A stretch of DNA of 64,000 nt from Brumimicrobium glaciale (GCF_004152935.1 NZ_SETE01000002.1:124001-188000), one strand, 5' to 3'; shown: positions 18,728 through 26,627, numbered from the stretch's first letter. The notes: generated from the letters alone by a model not told the origin. Numbers and translations: made by a program.

Positions 18728-19780
18728 ATGGGAAAACATAAACTGCTCTATTGGATCGTTCAACTTATCGCTTGGGGATTTTTATGCGGTATTATTGGAA
18801 TAGCAGCTGTTATTCAAGGTGAATTTAACTTCCAAACGGGGCTCAAGTTGCTTGAGTTGTATATTTTACTGATTCTTTTCTCGAACAGTATTCGTTGGGT
18901 TTTTATTCGAAGAAATTGGCTTAACTTCAAGTTGGCTCCTTTAATCCCTAGAGTAATGACGTTTTCTTTACTTCTTTCAGCCTTGTTAATGTTGATTACC
19001 AATCTAACTAACGTTGCTTTTTATGATGAAAATTGGCTTACATTTTCTGAGTTTTTAGTCAATACCCTACTCTACTCCTTGTTTTTAATCATGTGGAGTG
19101 CTGTTTACCTGACTTATCATTTGCTTCAAAAATCCCGACTTCAAGAAATTAATAATTTGAAATTGCAAGCCAGTCAAACGCAAAACGAGTTAAAGACTTT
19201 AAGAGATCAGCTGAACCCTCACTTTTTATTCAATTCTTTAAACAGCATTCGTGCATTAATAGAAATTGAGCCGAATACTGCAAAATCAGCAATTACGACA
19301 CTCTCTAGTTTATTGCGAAATTCATTATTGTTGGGTAAAAAATCTTTTATAAGTCTGCAGGAAGAAATGCAACTTGTTGAAGAATACTTAAAACTAGAGA
19401 AGATCCGTTACGAAGAGAGATTAAGTTATACACTTGAAAATAAAATTAAAAACACAATTCATATTCCTCCATTTTTAGTTCAAAGTATGGTTGAAAACGC
19501 TATTAAACATGGAATTTCAAAAAAAGTTAAAGGTGGTGAGATCTATGTGATTATTAGTTTTGATAAGGACAATCTCATCATGGAAGTAATCAACGACGGA
19601 AAATATAATGAGAATCAAAATTCCGGAATAGGTATTAAAAACACCAAAAGAAGATTAGAAATTATTTATGGACAATCAGCAGGATTTGAAATAAATAACA
19701 AGGAAAACAAAGTCCATTCTTATATTTGGATTAATAAAGTCAAATTAATAGAAACAAATTATGAAAGCAATAATAATTGA
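18728..19780 (+). CDS. LytS-type sensor histidine kinase
   Basis: A 350-residue membrane kinase. About four transmembrane helices occupy residues 8-130, with no separate ligand-binding domain. A coiled-coil segment (about 134-160) leads to the His_kinase domain, with the phosphorylated His at H165 in LRDQLNPHFLFNSLNSI. The ATP-binding part has the N box MVENAIKHGI and the Gly motif GKYNENQNSGIGIKNTKRR. It should autophosphorylate and pass the phosphate to the LytTR regulator encoded next, whose start lies 20 bases inside this gene, so the two are translationally coupled. The gene is divergent from the MarR gene across a spacer of about 140 bases. The signal is unknown. Confidence 0.9.
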   Translation: MGKHKLLYWIVQLIAWGFLCGIIGIAAVIQGEFNFQTGLKLLELYILLILFSNSIRWVFIRRNWLNFKLAPLIPRVMTFSLLLSALLMLITNLTNVAFYDENWLTFSEFLVNTLLYSLFLIMWSAVYLTYHLLQKSRLQEINNLKLQASQTQNELKTLRDQLNPHFLFNSLNSIRALIEIEPNTAKSAITTLSSLLRNSLLLGKKSFISLQEEMQLVEEYLKLEKIRYEERLSYTLENKIKNTIHIPPFLVQSMVENAIKHGISKKVKGGEIYVIISFDKDNLIMEVINDGKYNENQNSGIGIKNTKRRLEIIYGQSAGFEINNKENKVHSYIWINKVKLIETNYESNNN

Positions 19781-20495
19781 CGATGAACGATTGGCCCGCC
19801 AGGAATTAAAACACTTGTTGGAGGCTCACAAAGACACTATCACTGTTATTGGAGAAGCTACTAATGGGAAAGAAGGAATTGCATTAATTAAAGAATTATC
19901 ACCGGATTTGGTTTTTCTAGACATTCAAATGCCTGAAATGAATGGTTTTGAAATGTTGAAACAGCTGGAGGAAATTCCTAAAGTTATTTTCGTTACGGCT
20001 TATGATGACCATGCTTTAGATGCTTTTAAAGTTAATGCTTTGGATTATCTCCTAAAACCAGTTGAACCTGAGTTATTGAAGGGAACAATAGAGAAATTAG
20101 TGAATCATAGCGAAGAAGATTTCTTTTCATCTGATGAAAATCATCGGTCGGAGAGAAAACTCACAATTCAAGACCATATTTTTCTTAAAGATGGTGAAAA
20201 GTGCTTTTTCCCAGAATTGAAAGATGTCCGTTACTTCGAGAGTCAAGGCAATTATGTTCGTGTCTTCTTTAACAATGAACGTCCGATGATTTTAAGAAGT
20301 TTGAATGCTTTACAAGATAGATTATCTACAGAAGACTTTTTTAGGGCCAATAGAAAATATTTAATTAACATTCATCACATAGAAAGTATCGAAAACTGGT
20401 TCAATGGAGGATTAAAAGTGAAACTTTCAGATGATATCGAAATTGAAGTCTCTAGGCGACAAACAATAAGGTTCAAGGACATCATGATGTTGTAG
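19761..20495 (+). CDS. LytTR family response regulator
   Basis: A 244-residue regulator. The receiver domain has the acidic pair D7/D8, the phospho-acceptor D54 in DLVFLDIQMPEMNG, VTAYDDHALDAF and the conserved Lys in YLLKPVEPE. A linker rich in Glu and Ser leads to a C-terminal LytTR DNA-binding domain (about 140-244): DVRYFESQGNYVRVFF, FFRANRKYLINIHHIESIE, and EIEVSRRQTIRFKDIM. The start overlaps the kinase gene by 20 bases, so the pair form one two-component system. Its targets are not visible nearby. Confidence 0.92.
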   Translation: MKAIIIDDERLARQELKHLLEAHKDTITVIGEATNGKEGIALIKELSPDLVFLDIQMPEMNGFEMLKQLEEIPKVIFVTAYDDHALDAFKVNALDYLLKPVEPELLKGTIEKLVNHSEEDFFSSDENHRSERKLTIQDHIFLKDGEKCFFPELKDVRYFESQGNYVRVFFNNERPMILRSLNALQDRLSTEDFFRANRKYLINIHHIESIENWFNGGLKVKLSDDIEIEVSRRQTIRFKDIMML

Positions 20496-20540
20496 TTGAA
20501 AAATTATTTTAACAAATTATAAGTATAAATTATCATTTCA

Positions 20541-20572
20541 TTGTGATTTTTGAAATGTAAAATGTAATTTTG
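20541..20572 (+). promoter_or_regulatory. Promoter of the RRM protein gene
   Basis: TTG at 20541, 21 bases, then TAATTTTG at 20565-20572, an exact match to the Bacteroidota promoter. The ATG is at 20602, giving a 5' leader of about 22 bases. Confidence 0.65.
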
Positions 20573-20601
20573 CTAATAATATTGAGAGAAACAATTTAAA
20601 C

Positions 20602-21072
20602 ATGACAAATATTTTTATCGCCAACCTAGATTTTGGTATAACTTCTGATGACCTTAGGGCTACTTTTTCGCAATTTGGTGAAGTTACTTACGCACATGTG
20701 GTTTATGACAATAAAACAAAAAAGTCAAAAGGCTTTGGTTACATTGAGATGGAAGACCTTTCACAAGCAAATACTGCTATCAATTCTTTGAATGGAATGG
20801 ATGTGAACGGAAGAGTTTTAGATGTGAAACTAGCTACTCCAAAAGAAAAGCGTCCACAAACTATCGATAATCCAAAGCCGAAAGAAACTTTTGCCCCGAA
20901 AACCTCAAGAGAAACGAGAAAACCTAGAGAGCCTAGAGAGCCGAGAGAAGTTAGAGAGCCAAGAGCTCCTCGTCCACCTAGAGAAGATAACGTGGAAAGA
21001 AAAGAAGTTAAGGAAGTTAAGACCGTTGAAAAAAGGGTGATGAGACCAAGGAGAAAAAAGAAAGAAGATTAA
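20602..21072 (+). CDS. RRM-domain RNA-binding protein
   Basis: A 156-residue protein with one RNA recognition motif: RNP2 IFIANL (4-9) and RNP1 KGFGYIEM (43-50), both with the aromatic residues that stack on RNA. After residue 85 the protein is low-complexity and basic, rich in Arg, Pro and Glu with REPREPREVREP-like repeats, ending in a Lys/Arg cluster. Bacterial RRM proteins of this shape are abundant in Bacteroidota, where they affect RNA stability or cold response, but the specific targets here are unknown. It is a single gene with its own clear promoter. Confidence 0.9.
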   Translation: MTNIFIANLDFGITSDDLRATFSQFGEVTYAHVVYDNKTKKSKGFGYIEMEDLSQANTAINSLNGMDVNGRVLDVKLATPKEKRPQTIDNPKPKETFAPKTSRETRKPREPREPREVREPRAPRPPREDNVERKEVKEVKTVEKRVMRPRRKKKED

Positions 21073-22099
21073 TAACTCTGCCTGACTCCTAAATCAGATC
21101 TATTTTCATCTTTTATCCAACAAACTGAGTATTCTTTAAATGCTTTGGGTTTAACCTCACATCGACAAGCTCAGTACAGATGTGGTTAATAATTAATTGT
21201 AAATTAGATTCCTCTTTTACGAACATCCCTATTTACTGTGCACTCGAATATATTTCTTGAAAAGACTAAGTTTCTATGCGGGCAGAAAGCCCAGCTCAAA
21301 TCAGCAGGATACAGCGCGTCCTGCTGAATAAGTAATATAATCCAGCACCCTGAAAAAGCAAATTATTTTTTTTTAGTCAAAACCATCTAAAATTAATAAA
21401 GTAATGATTTTGCTAATCTTTGACGACTAGATCTTAAAAACAGAACACTAATTATCTTACACGAGGATTTAGCGCACCAAAATATAATTGGTTCTATATG
21501 ATTTTGTGTGGGTAAATTTAAAATCTATGGTTTTAATTGAAGCCAAACGATTCTTAATTTGGTTCTACTTTTATTTAAATGGAAATTTTCTTTTACAATA
21601 CAATTGGCTTAATTTGATAAATCCCTGTTATTTAAGTATTTATTATTCAAAATCCCAGAGGGACGACATGTTAATAGGGATGGGCTAAAGCCCTTCCGTC
21701 AAACGAAACAATCCGAAACAAAACCCCACAAAATCGACCTAATTGCATGCAATTAGGTCGATTTTGTGGGGTTTTGTATTATATCTATTTGTTTTAAACC
21801 AAGGACTTACGTCCTTGGCTATTAATATGCCGTCCCGATGGGACTAACCAACTGGAATAGAGACTATCATATGCTTGCTTGTGAAAATGAAATGATAATT
21901 TTGATAAATACTTTAAAATACAACTCGTGTAGGTTACAGTTGAATTCGTAGTAGAACTATTAATCTTTCGAAGGATTAAAATTGATTACGCACAGTATTT
22001 CATAAAGAGCCATAAAATTATCCCGGATACTGCGTGTTTATTAAAAGGAATACCATTTAAAAGATGAGTTAAAAATCAGATTCTAAGCTAAACCAAGCG
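21073..22099. other. 1-kb intergenic region holding dispersed repeat copy 1
   Basis: The first 400 bases contain a hairpin around a degenerate GACAAGCTCAGTAC palindrome (21151-21187) and a 9-bp stem TCAGCAGGA/TCCTGCTGA (21301-21327). The remainder, 21490-22012, is the structured dispersed repeat. A 66-codon open frame inside it (21488-21688) is conserved in copy 2 only because that segment aligns without gaps, and it resembles no known protein. Confidence 0.6.
21490..22012 (+). repeat. Structured dispersed repeat, copy 1 (full)
   Basis: Aligns with 36730-37241 along its whole length and, in its 5' tip and right half, with 52608-52868 (opposite strand). It contains a closing stem (21660-21677 with 21819-21836, 16 of 18 pairs), a hairpin (21678-21697), a perfect 60-bp palindrome (21718-21777, centred on TTGCATGCAA) and a hairpin CCAAGGAC-TTAC-GTCCTTGG (21799-21818). 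The hairpins abut the closing stem with no gap. The outer ends are GGTTCTAT and AGAGCCA. Confidence 0.85.
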
Positions 22100-22816
22100 C
22101 TACTTAAACAAATCTGGATGTAAGAATTTATAATGCTCCAGCTTATCCTGAATATAAACTATTAAATCATAGTCTGAGGCTGTTTTAAGAAAATGCTCGT
22201 CAATATTTAAGAAGTTTATAAAAGCAGTAAACTGTTCTTCTTCCAAATAAACAACATCATAAGAAACATAAGTACGCAAAAGTTCTTTTACAACATTCGT
22301 CATGTTGTCTTTGTGCTCCATTTCAGCAACGAGTCGCTTGGACTGCGCTTTGTCACTAAACCTTTCGTATAATGCTGTAATCGGACTCTTAAAAATATCT
22401 ATTCCTGTTACTGTTCTTGTTTCTCTCTGACTCAATGCTTCACGTTCTTCCTTAATTTTCTCTAAAGATTTAATCGGATATACCTGAATTTCTTTAAAGT
22501 TCTGAATATTTGGACTTAAATAAATGATTGTGTCAATCGAACATTTGTTTTGAGCAGGAATATCAATAAATTTCTTCCCATAACCTTTTACAGAGAATGC
22601 AATCTTATCTCCAGGTCGTACATAAACAGAAAATTCGCCATTTGGTCTACCAAATACACCTTGTTGTGTGGTTACATTAATAACCATCAAGTTGTAAAAA
22701 CTTTGCACCATTGCAGTATCACGGACAGATCCTTTTAAATAGATTTCTTCACATTGACCTTGAACCATTGTCCAACTCGCTAATGCTAAACCGAAAGTGA
22801 GTACTGTTTTTTTCAT
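22100..22816 (-). CDS. Exported protein with carboxypeptidase-regulatory-like domain
   Basis: A 238-residue secreted or periplasmic protein. The signal peptide is MKKTVLTFGLALASWTMVQGQ. The next 85 residues (IYLKGSVRDTAMVQSFYNLMVIN...GEFSVYVRPGDKIAFSVKGY) look like the carboxypeptidase-regulatory-like beta-sandwich that precedes many Bacteroidota receptors, but no plug or barrel follows. The C-terminal half is helical and charged (KIKEEREALSQRETRTVTG, LYERFSDKAQSKRLVAEM). I do not recognise a function; proteins of this shape are usually annotated as hypothetical. It is transcribed divergently from mnmA, and an operator-like dyad (22856-22869) sits about 40 bases upstream of its start, where it could overlap its promoter. 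Confidence 0.65.
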   Translation of the reverse strand: MKKTVLTFGLALASWTMVQGQCEEIYLKGSVRDTAMVQSFYNLMVINVTTQQGVFGRPNGEFSVYVRPGDKIAFSVKGYGKKFIDIPAQNKCSIDTIIYLSPNIQNFKEIQVYPIKSLEKIKEEREALSQRETRTVTGIDIFKSPITALYERFSDKAQSKRLVAEMEHKDNMTNVVKELLRTYVSYDVVYLEEEQFTAFINFLNIDEHFLKTASDYDLIVYIQDKLEHYKFLHPDLFK

Positions 22817-22855
22817 GCTGGTAAATATATTGAAAAAATGTTGTTCTTTGCTGAT

Positions 22856-22998
22856 GTTACATTTGTAACCTTGTTAAAAGAATACAAAATCCAAATGTTT
22901 ACTTTTGTAATTAACTATAAAGTCTGAGAAAATTCAACTATATACATTTGTAACTTAAACTCAAATTCACATGGATAAACGATGTTTACAATTGTAAC
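22856..22998. promoter_or_regulatory. Cluster of four XRE-operator-like dyads upstream of mnmA
   Basis: Four 14-base dyads with the form KTTACnnTTGTAAY: GTTACATTTGTAAC (22856-22869), TTTACTTTTGTAAT (22898-22911), TATACATTTGTAAC (22941-22954) and TTTACAATTGTAAC (22985-22998). Spacing is 42-44 bases, about four helical turns. The first three each contain a TAnnTTTG promoter box. Related dyads flank the XRE gene at 24.7 kb, so that protein is the likely binder (inference). Confidence 0.65.
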
Positions 22999-23009
22999 AT
23001 TTATTCATT

Positions 23010-23039
23010 TTGTTTAGCCATAAAACTTACGTAAATTTG
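23010..23039 (+). promoter_or_regulatory. Promoter of mnmA
   Basis: TTG at 23010-23012, 19 bases, TAAATTTG at 23032-23039; exact consensus, with the mnmA ATG 18 bases downstream. The nearest dyad (22985-22998) ends 11 bases upstream of the -33 element. Confidence 0.65.
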
Positions 23040-23057
23040 CACTCTTAAATTTATAGA

Positions 23058-24239
23058 ATGAAACGTGTAGTAGTAGGATTATCTGGAGGTGTAGATTCAA
23101 GTGTAGCGGCCTATCTGTTGAAGGAACAGGGTTATGATGTTATTGGTTTATTCATGAAGAACTGGCATGATGAGTCTGTTACGCTTTCTGATGAATGTCC
23201 GTGGATTGATGATGCAAATGATGCTTTACTTGTAGCCAATAAACTCGGAATCCCTTTTCAGGTGATTGATTTGAGTAAGGAATACAAGGAACGTATTGTT
23301 GAGTATATGTTTGATGAATATGCGTCCGGACGTACTCCTAACCCAGATGTTTTGTGTAACCGTGAAATCAAGTTCGATGTTTTTATGGAACGCGCGCTTG
23401 AATTGGGTGTTGATTACGTAGCTACTGGACATTATTGCAGACGCAAAGACAATCCGGATGGTAGTGTTAGTTTGTTGGCTGGACTGGACCGCAATAAGGA
23501 TCAGTCTTATTTTCTATGTCAGTTAAACCAAGATCAGTTGAGTAAAGCACTTTTCCCTGTTGGTGATTTGCAAAAAGATGAAGTAAGAAGGATAGCGAAA
23601 GAACAAGATTTAATTACTGCTGATAAAAAGGACTCTCAAGGTCTTTGTTTTATTGGTAAAGTCAGTCTTCCAGAGTTTTTACAGCAGCAACTTAAAGTAA
23701 TGAAAGGTAAAGTTATTGAAGTACCTGAAAGTTTGCCTGTTCTAACCAAATTCCATGAAATTCCTCGTGATTTTGATCATATTGAAGAGCTAGTTGCTCC
23801 TATTCATTTTAAGGAGGAAGACGGAATTGTAGTTGCAGAGCATCAAGGAGCTCACTTTTACACGATTGGACAGAGAAAAGGTTTGGCAATTGGCGGTAGA
23901 CCAAATCCGTCGTTTGTACTTGAAGTTAATACTACAAATAACCTGATTTTCAGTGGACAAAATGATACTCATCTTGGTTTGAATAAACCTGCTTTAAAAA
24001 TTGATAATGAGTCTATTATTTATGCTAATCTAAATAATGAGTTTAATATCAATAAGGTCACAGATGTAATGGTTAGAATTCGTTATCGTCAGTCATTACA
24101 AAAAGCGAAAGTTTTACGTAAAAATGACTTTACTTATGTTTTGTTTGATGAATTACAGCGCGGCATAACGCCAGGACAGTTTTGTGCTTTTTATGACAAT
24201 AACGACGAATTATTGGGTTCTGGAGTAATTAGTGTTTAG
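23058..24239 (+). CDS. mnmA: tRNA 2-thiouridine(34) synthase MnmA
   Basis: A 393-residue enzyme that adds sulfur to uridine 34 of Lys, Glu and Gln tRNAs, using ATP and persulfide sulfur. The PP-loop is SGGVDSS at 9-15. The two catalytic cysteines are C100 ([12 protein letters not shown]) and C197 ([10 protein letters not shown]), at almost the same positions as in the E. coli enzyme. The C-terminal domain has the typical [10 protein letters not shown] and [20 protein letters not shown]. The last 11 bases overlap the tail of the convergent XRE gene. An essential-type tRNA gene beside an XRE repressor and an array of operator dyads is unusual. Confidence 0.95.
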   Translation: MKRVVVGLSGGVDSSVAAYLLKEQGYDVIGLFMKNWHDESVTLSDECPWIDDANDALLVANKLGIPFQVIDLSKEYKERIVEYMFDEYASGRTPNPDVLCNREIKFDVFMERALELGVDYVATGHYCRRKDNPDGSVSLLAGLDRNKDQSYFLCQLNQDQLSKALFPVGDLQKDEVRRIAKEQDLITADKKDSQGLCFIGKVSLPEFLQQQLKVMKGKVIEVPESLPVLTKFHEIPRDFDHIEELVAPIHFKEEDGIVVAEHQGAHFYTIGQRKGLAIGGRPNPSFVLEVNTTNNLIFSGQNDTHLGLNKPALKIDNESIIYANLNNEFNINKVTDVMVRIRYRQSLQKAKVLRKNDFTYVLFDELQRGITPGQFCAFYDNNDELLGSGVISV

Positions 24240-24675
24240 GAACTGTCTCTTCAAATGTACCATCATCATAAAAAACTAGGATTTTTGTAATCTTGCGTTG
24301 ACTATCTAGGTCGGGTTCTCTATTTTCGACAGGCTTCTCGCGCGACACACCCTTATATTCGCCAGGTTCTTCTTCATGAATGGTTTGAATTGGGGCATTC
24401 ACTTCAGTGGTAACGTTTCGTTCTTCTTTAACTTCTATTTCTTCCGTCGATCCACTTATTTTACCTATTCTCTTCCCTGTTACCAGCCAATCTGCGTTTA
24501 CTTTAGGAAAAGTTACCAAGATCTTTTGAATAAAATCTATACTGGGTTTATTACGTCCAGCCAATACATGTGAAATACTAGAACGCTGAACTCCAATTTC
24601 ATCTGCAAAAGATGCGTTGGTCATTCCGTTCATTTTTATTACCATTTGTAATCTTTCGCTTATCGACATATACAT
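24229..24675 (-). CDS. XRE family helix-turn-helix regulator
   Basis: A 148-residue DNA-binding protein. The N-terminal HTH_3 domain spans about 6-62: [50 protein letters not shown], with [11 protein letters not shown] as the recognition helix region. The rest is charged linker ([15 protein letters not shown]) and a short C-terminal end ([17 protein letters not shown]); no LexA-type peptidase domain is present. Two start codons are possible, ATG at 24675 and ATG at 24669; the second begins directly at MSISERLQ. Its 3' end overlaps mnmA by 11 bases. Operator-like dyads lie just upstream (24682-24791) and upstream of mnmA, so autoregulation is likely. The family resembles phage-type cI/Cro repressors, but no phage genes are nearby. 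Confidence 0.85.
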   Translation of the reverse strand: MYMSISERLQMVIKMNGMTNASFADEIGVQRSSISHVLAGRNKPSIDFIQKILVTFPKVNADWLVTGKRIGKISGSTEEIEVKEERNVTTEVNAPIQTIHEEEPGEYKGVSREKPVENREPDLDSQRKITKILVFYDDGTFEETVPKH

Positions 24676-24681
24676 TTGTTT

Positions 24682-24791
24682 ATTGTAAAAGTAACATTTT
24701 TTAATCTAAGAGTTACATAAGTGAATATATTATTTTTGAATAGGTTTACTTTTGTAACCTTGGATAAATTCCAGATAGTTACTTTTGTAAA
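24682..24791. promoter_or_regulatory. XRE-operator-like dyad cluster upstream of the XRE gene
   Basis: Two strong dyads, TTTACTTTTGTAAC (24745-24758) and GTTACTTTTGTAAA (24778-24791), and two weaker ones, ATTGTAAAAGTAAC (24682-24695) and GTTACATAAGTGAA (24712-24725), stand 30-33 bases apart. The nearest one covers a TACTTTTA -7-like box a few bases before the XRE start codon on the minus strand, which is the position of a classical repressor operator. Confidence 0.6.
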
Positions 24792-24932
24792 CAGTATTTA
24801 CATCATTATCCAAGTCGATAAAGATGTATTCGCTAGTATTCCCTGTGTATTGACGATGAAAAAAATTAAAAACCAATAGAGTTGATTACAATTGGTTATT
24901 CCCTGTTGTTAATGGTAGACTTCAGAATAATA

Positions 24933-24962
24933 TTCTAAACGACTAACCAGTTAATATCTTTG
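24933..24962 (+). promoter_or_regulatory. Promoter in front of the RNA candidate
   Basis: TTC at 24933, 19 bases, TATCTTTG at 24955-24962. The -7 box is exact and the -33 element has one change from TTG. Predicted transcription start is about 24968-24970. Confidence 0.5.
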
Positions 24963-24967
24963 TGGAA

Positions 24968-25112
24968 TGACAGTCAATTTGGGAGTCTCTCGGGTACAGT
25001 GTTGCTCAATCTCTGCTAGAACAACACTTTCCCCGACCTATAGATCTTAAAACTTATCATTTCAGAATGCAACTACTGAGAAGCTCTCCTACCTCTGGCG
25101 GAATCCCTTCTT
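24968..25112 (+). ncRNA. Structured ncRNA candidate, possibly 6S RNA
   Basis: There is no open frame here, but a promoter lies directly upstream. The text can fold into one long rod: GGGA (24981) with UCCC (25103-25106), an imperfect stem with G-U pairs, GGGUA with UACCU, then CAGU-GUUGC with GCAAC-U-ACUG, leaving a small 3' side hairpin GAGA-AGC-UCUC in an internal loop. An alternative local stem AGUGUUG/CAACACU plus UCGGG/CCCGA competes. Rod shape, length near 140-150 nt, an asymmetric bubble and the segment CUUAAAACU recall 6S RNA, the sigma-factor-sequestering RNA. I cannot confirm this without a covariance-model search. It could instead be another structured RNA or a leader. Confidence 0.4.
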
Positions 25113-25550
25113 TTATTTCATAAAACGTGATTTTACGTTTTATGTTAAGTACATTCTAATGTTAATTTCTAGGTTTTTTTAACTGAGTAATTTCAAAATT
25201 CCATTAAAGTCAGGGTAGAACTTTGTTATTAAACTAAGGAATTGATTCACTCCTTCACTCCTATTAAAAATAGCGTTGTGAAAATATAACTAAACTATTT
25301 AGGGAACCTAAAAATTCTCTTTGGACTTCTTTTACTCAGATAATTAATGTGATCGTGATATATATTCTGATTTTGATACTAATTTATGGATTGAGTACCT
25401 AATACTGGGAAGGTAAATTAAGTAAGTTATGTTGTTTATGCTGGTTTTGTTGGTTCTTCAGCTACTAAAGTTTAGCTACCGTGTCTACTGTGCCTATTGT
25501 GTCAACGCTTAGTTACGCTGGCTGAGCGGAGTCGAAACCAGACAGTTCAA

Positions 25551-25579
25551 CAAAAAAAGAGGAGCCATAACTCCTCTTT
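25551..25579 (-). terminator. Intrinsic terminator after the 64-residue protein gene
   Basis: AAAGAGGAG-CCATAA-CTCCTCTTT gives a perfect 9-bp stem. On the minus strand it is followed by a run of seven T. It lies about 55 bases after the stop of the gene at 25633. Confidence 0.8.
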
Positions 25580-25632
25580 GATTAAATAAAACAACGTTAA
25601 ACTATAAACTATTGAACAAAAGCATATTGCAA

Positions 25633-25827
25633 TTAGTTTTTTGAGAATCCACAAGTAAATAGATCATCATGTTCAATTTTTTGTGATGGATATTTTCTTA
25701 CAACATCCATTAATTGGGCTACTTCAAATATCGTTAACTTACTTTCAATTCCTTGATTATGGTGCTTTGTTAATTGCTCTTTGGCAATATTCAAACGATT
25801 AAGTGCTATTACATATCGATTCATCAT
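25633..25827 (-). CDS. Small uncharacterised protein
   Basis: I start it at the ATG at 25827 (an adjacent ATG at 25824 is equally possible), giving 63-64 residues; a TTG at 25866 would extend it by 13. The sequence MMNRYVIALNRLNIAKEQLTKHHNQGIESK is helical and basic, followed by LTIFEVAQLMDVVRKYPSQKIEHDDLFTCG. I recognise no domain. Support for a real gene is the strong terminator at 25551-25579 and its isolated position with a TATATTTC promoter-like box about 70 bases upstream. It might be a small adaptor or part of the XRE-controlled patch, but that is only position-based. Confidence 0.55.
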   Translation of the reverse strand: MMNRYVIALNRLNIAKEQLTKHHNQGIESKLTIFEVAQLMDVVRKYPSQKIEHDDLFTCGFSKN

Positions 25828-25966
25828 ATCTTTCTGATTAAAATAACTTCTCCTTGTTACGCGCAATTAATCAAGAGGTTACAATTTTCGAAATATAATT
25901 GACATATTTAAATTATTTTATGAATAATTCATTCAATTAACTGGAACTGAATTACTGAATAATAGA

Positions 25967-26503
25967 CTAGTAAGGGTTGTATTTGTTTTTTACATTTTTA
26001 TTCGACTTCTCATTACTTTCTGACCCTAAGAGCATTCCAAGTATTAAAATAAGGATGTAAAATGGAAATAAAATGACTTTAAATACTCTCTTTATTATGA
26101 ACTTATACCCTCTTCTGGACTTTACTTTTGACTTAATGTTTGAATTTGTTTTTGACTTTACCTCTACTCTAGAATTGACTTTTGTTTTATGGATTAAAGT
26201 TTTTGACTTTATTCTAAAACGAAATTTAGATTTAGATTTTTCTTTTGATTTTTTTGGTCCTTCATCTCCTTGATCTAGTTTGAAGAATCTATTCGCCCGA
26301 CTCATCAATATTTCAGCAAGTCCATATTCCCTAATGTTTGTCAAAGAATATTCTTTATAGCTTAATAAAAACTGAAACATAACTGTCTTTAACTGAATAA
26401 GTAATGAAATACTTAACTCGGTAGCTTCTTGCTTAATCTGAATTGCCTCTTCCCTGAGTTCTTCTATTGCAATTCTGTTCTCCTGTGAAATCGTTATGTA
26501 CAT
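25967..26503 (-). CDS. Uncharacterised Lys-rich protein with one C-terminal membrane helix
   Basis: A 178-residue protein from the ATG at 26503 (an upstream TTG is possible but less likely). Residues 1-70 are helical (ISQENRIAIEELREEAIQIKQEATELSISLLIQ). Residues 85-130 are a dense Lys/Ser/Arg stretch with alternating SK and RK pairs, for example KSKEKSKSKFRFRIKSK and KVKSRRGYKF. A hydrophobic helix follows (VILFPFYILILILGMLLGS, about 145-165), then a polar Asn/Lys end. The predicted topology is a highly basic soluble part anchored at its C-terminus. No family is recognised. The positive charge could bind nucleic acid or anionic lipid. It lies between unknown genes and has a GATATTTG promoter-like box about 20 bases upstream. 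Confidence 0.5.
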   Translation of the reverse strand: MYITISQENRIAIEELREEAIQIKQEATELSISLLIQLKTVMFQFLLSYKEYSLTNIREYGLAEILMSRANRFFKLDQGDEGPKKSKEKSKSKFRFRIKSKTLIHKTKVNSRVEVKSKTNSNIKSKVKSRRGYKFIIKRVFKVILFPFYILILILGMLLGSESNEKSNKNVKNKYNPY

Positions 26504-26590
26504 GACTATAATTGTTGTTCGGTACAAATATCTTGAAGTTCACTGTAACTTTTGGAGCAATTAAGCGGTATACATATATTAAGTGAATTC

Positions 26591-26627
26591 ATTAAACTTA
26601 ATTAAGCAGATTAAGCTGTAGATTAAG
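26591..26627. promoter_or_regulatory. Four direct ATTAA(G/A) repeats upstream of the 26654 gene
   Basis: ATTAAAC at 26591, ATTAAGC at 26601 and 26610, and ATTAAG at 26622, spaced 9-12 bases (about one turn), just upstream of the -7 box at 26639. It looks like a helix-phased regulator site. No binder is known; the adjacent gene product is a candidate. Confidence 0.4.

Larger units (their letters stand above)
24792..25632. other. Intergenic region with RNA candidate
   Basis: Between the operator cluster and the small gene at 25.6 kb lie an RNA candidate (24968-25112), a 10-bp hairpin CATAAAACGT/ACGTTTTATG (25119-25144), and a degenerate GCTGAGCGGAGTCGAAACC half-palindrome near 25520. Between about 25150 and 25500 I see nothing. 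Confidence 0.5.

Noticed and set aside
21488-21688. 66-codon open frame in repeat copy 1, also present in copy 2 (36746-36985)
   Set aside because: The frame is shared only because the two copies align without gaps there; it has no start-site signal, no domain, ends differently in each copy and is absent from copy 3.
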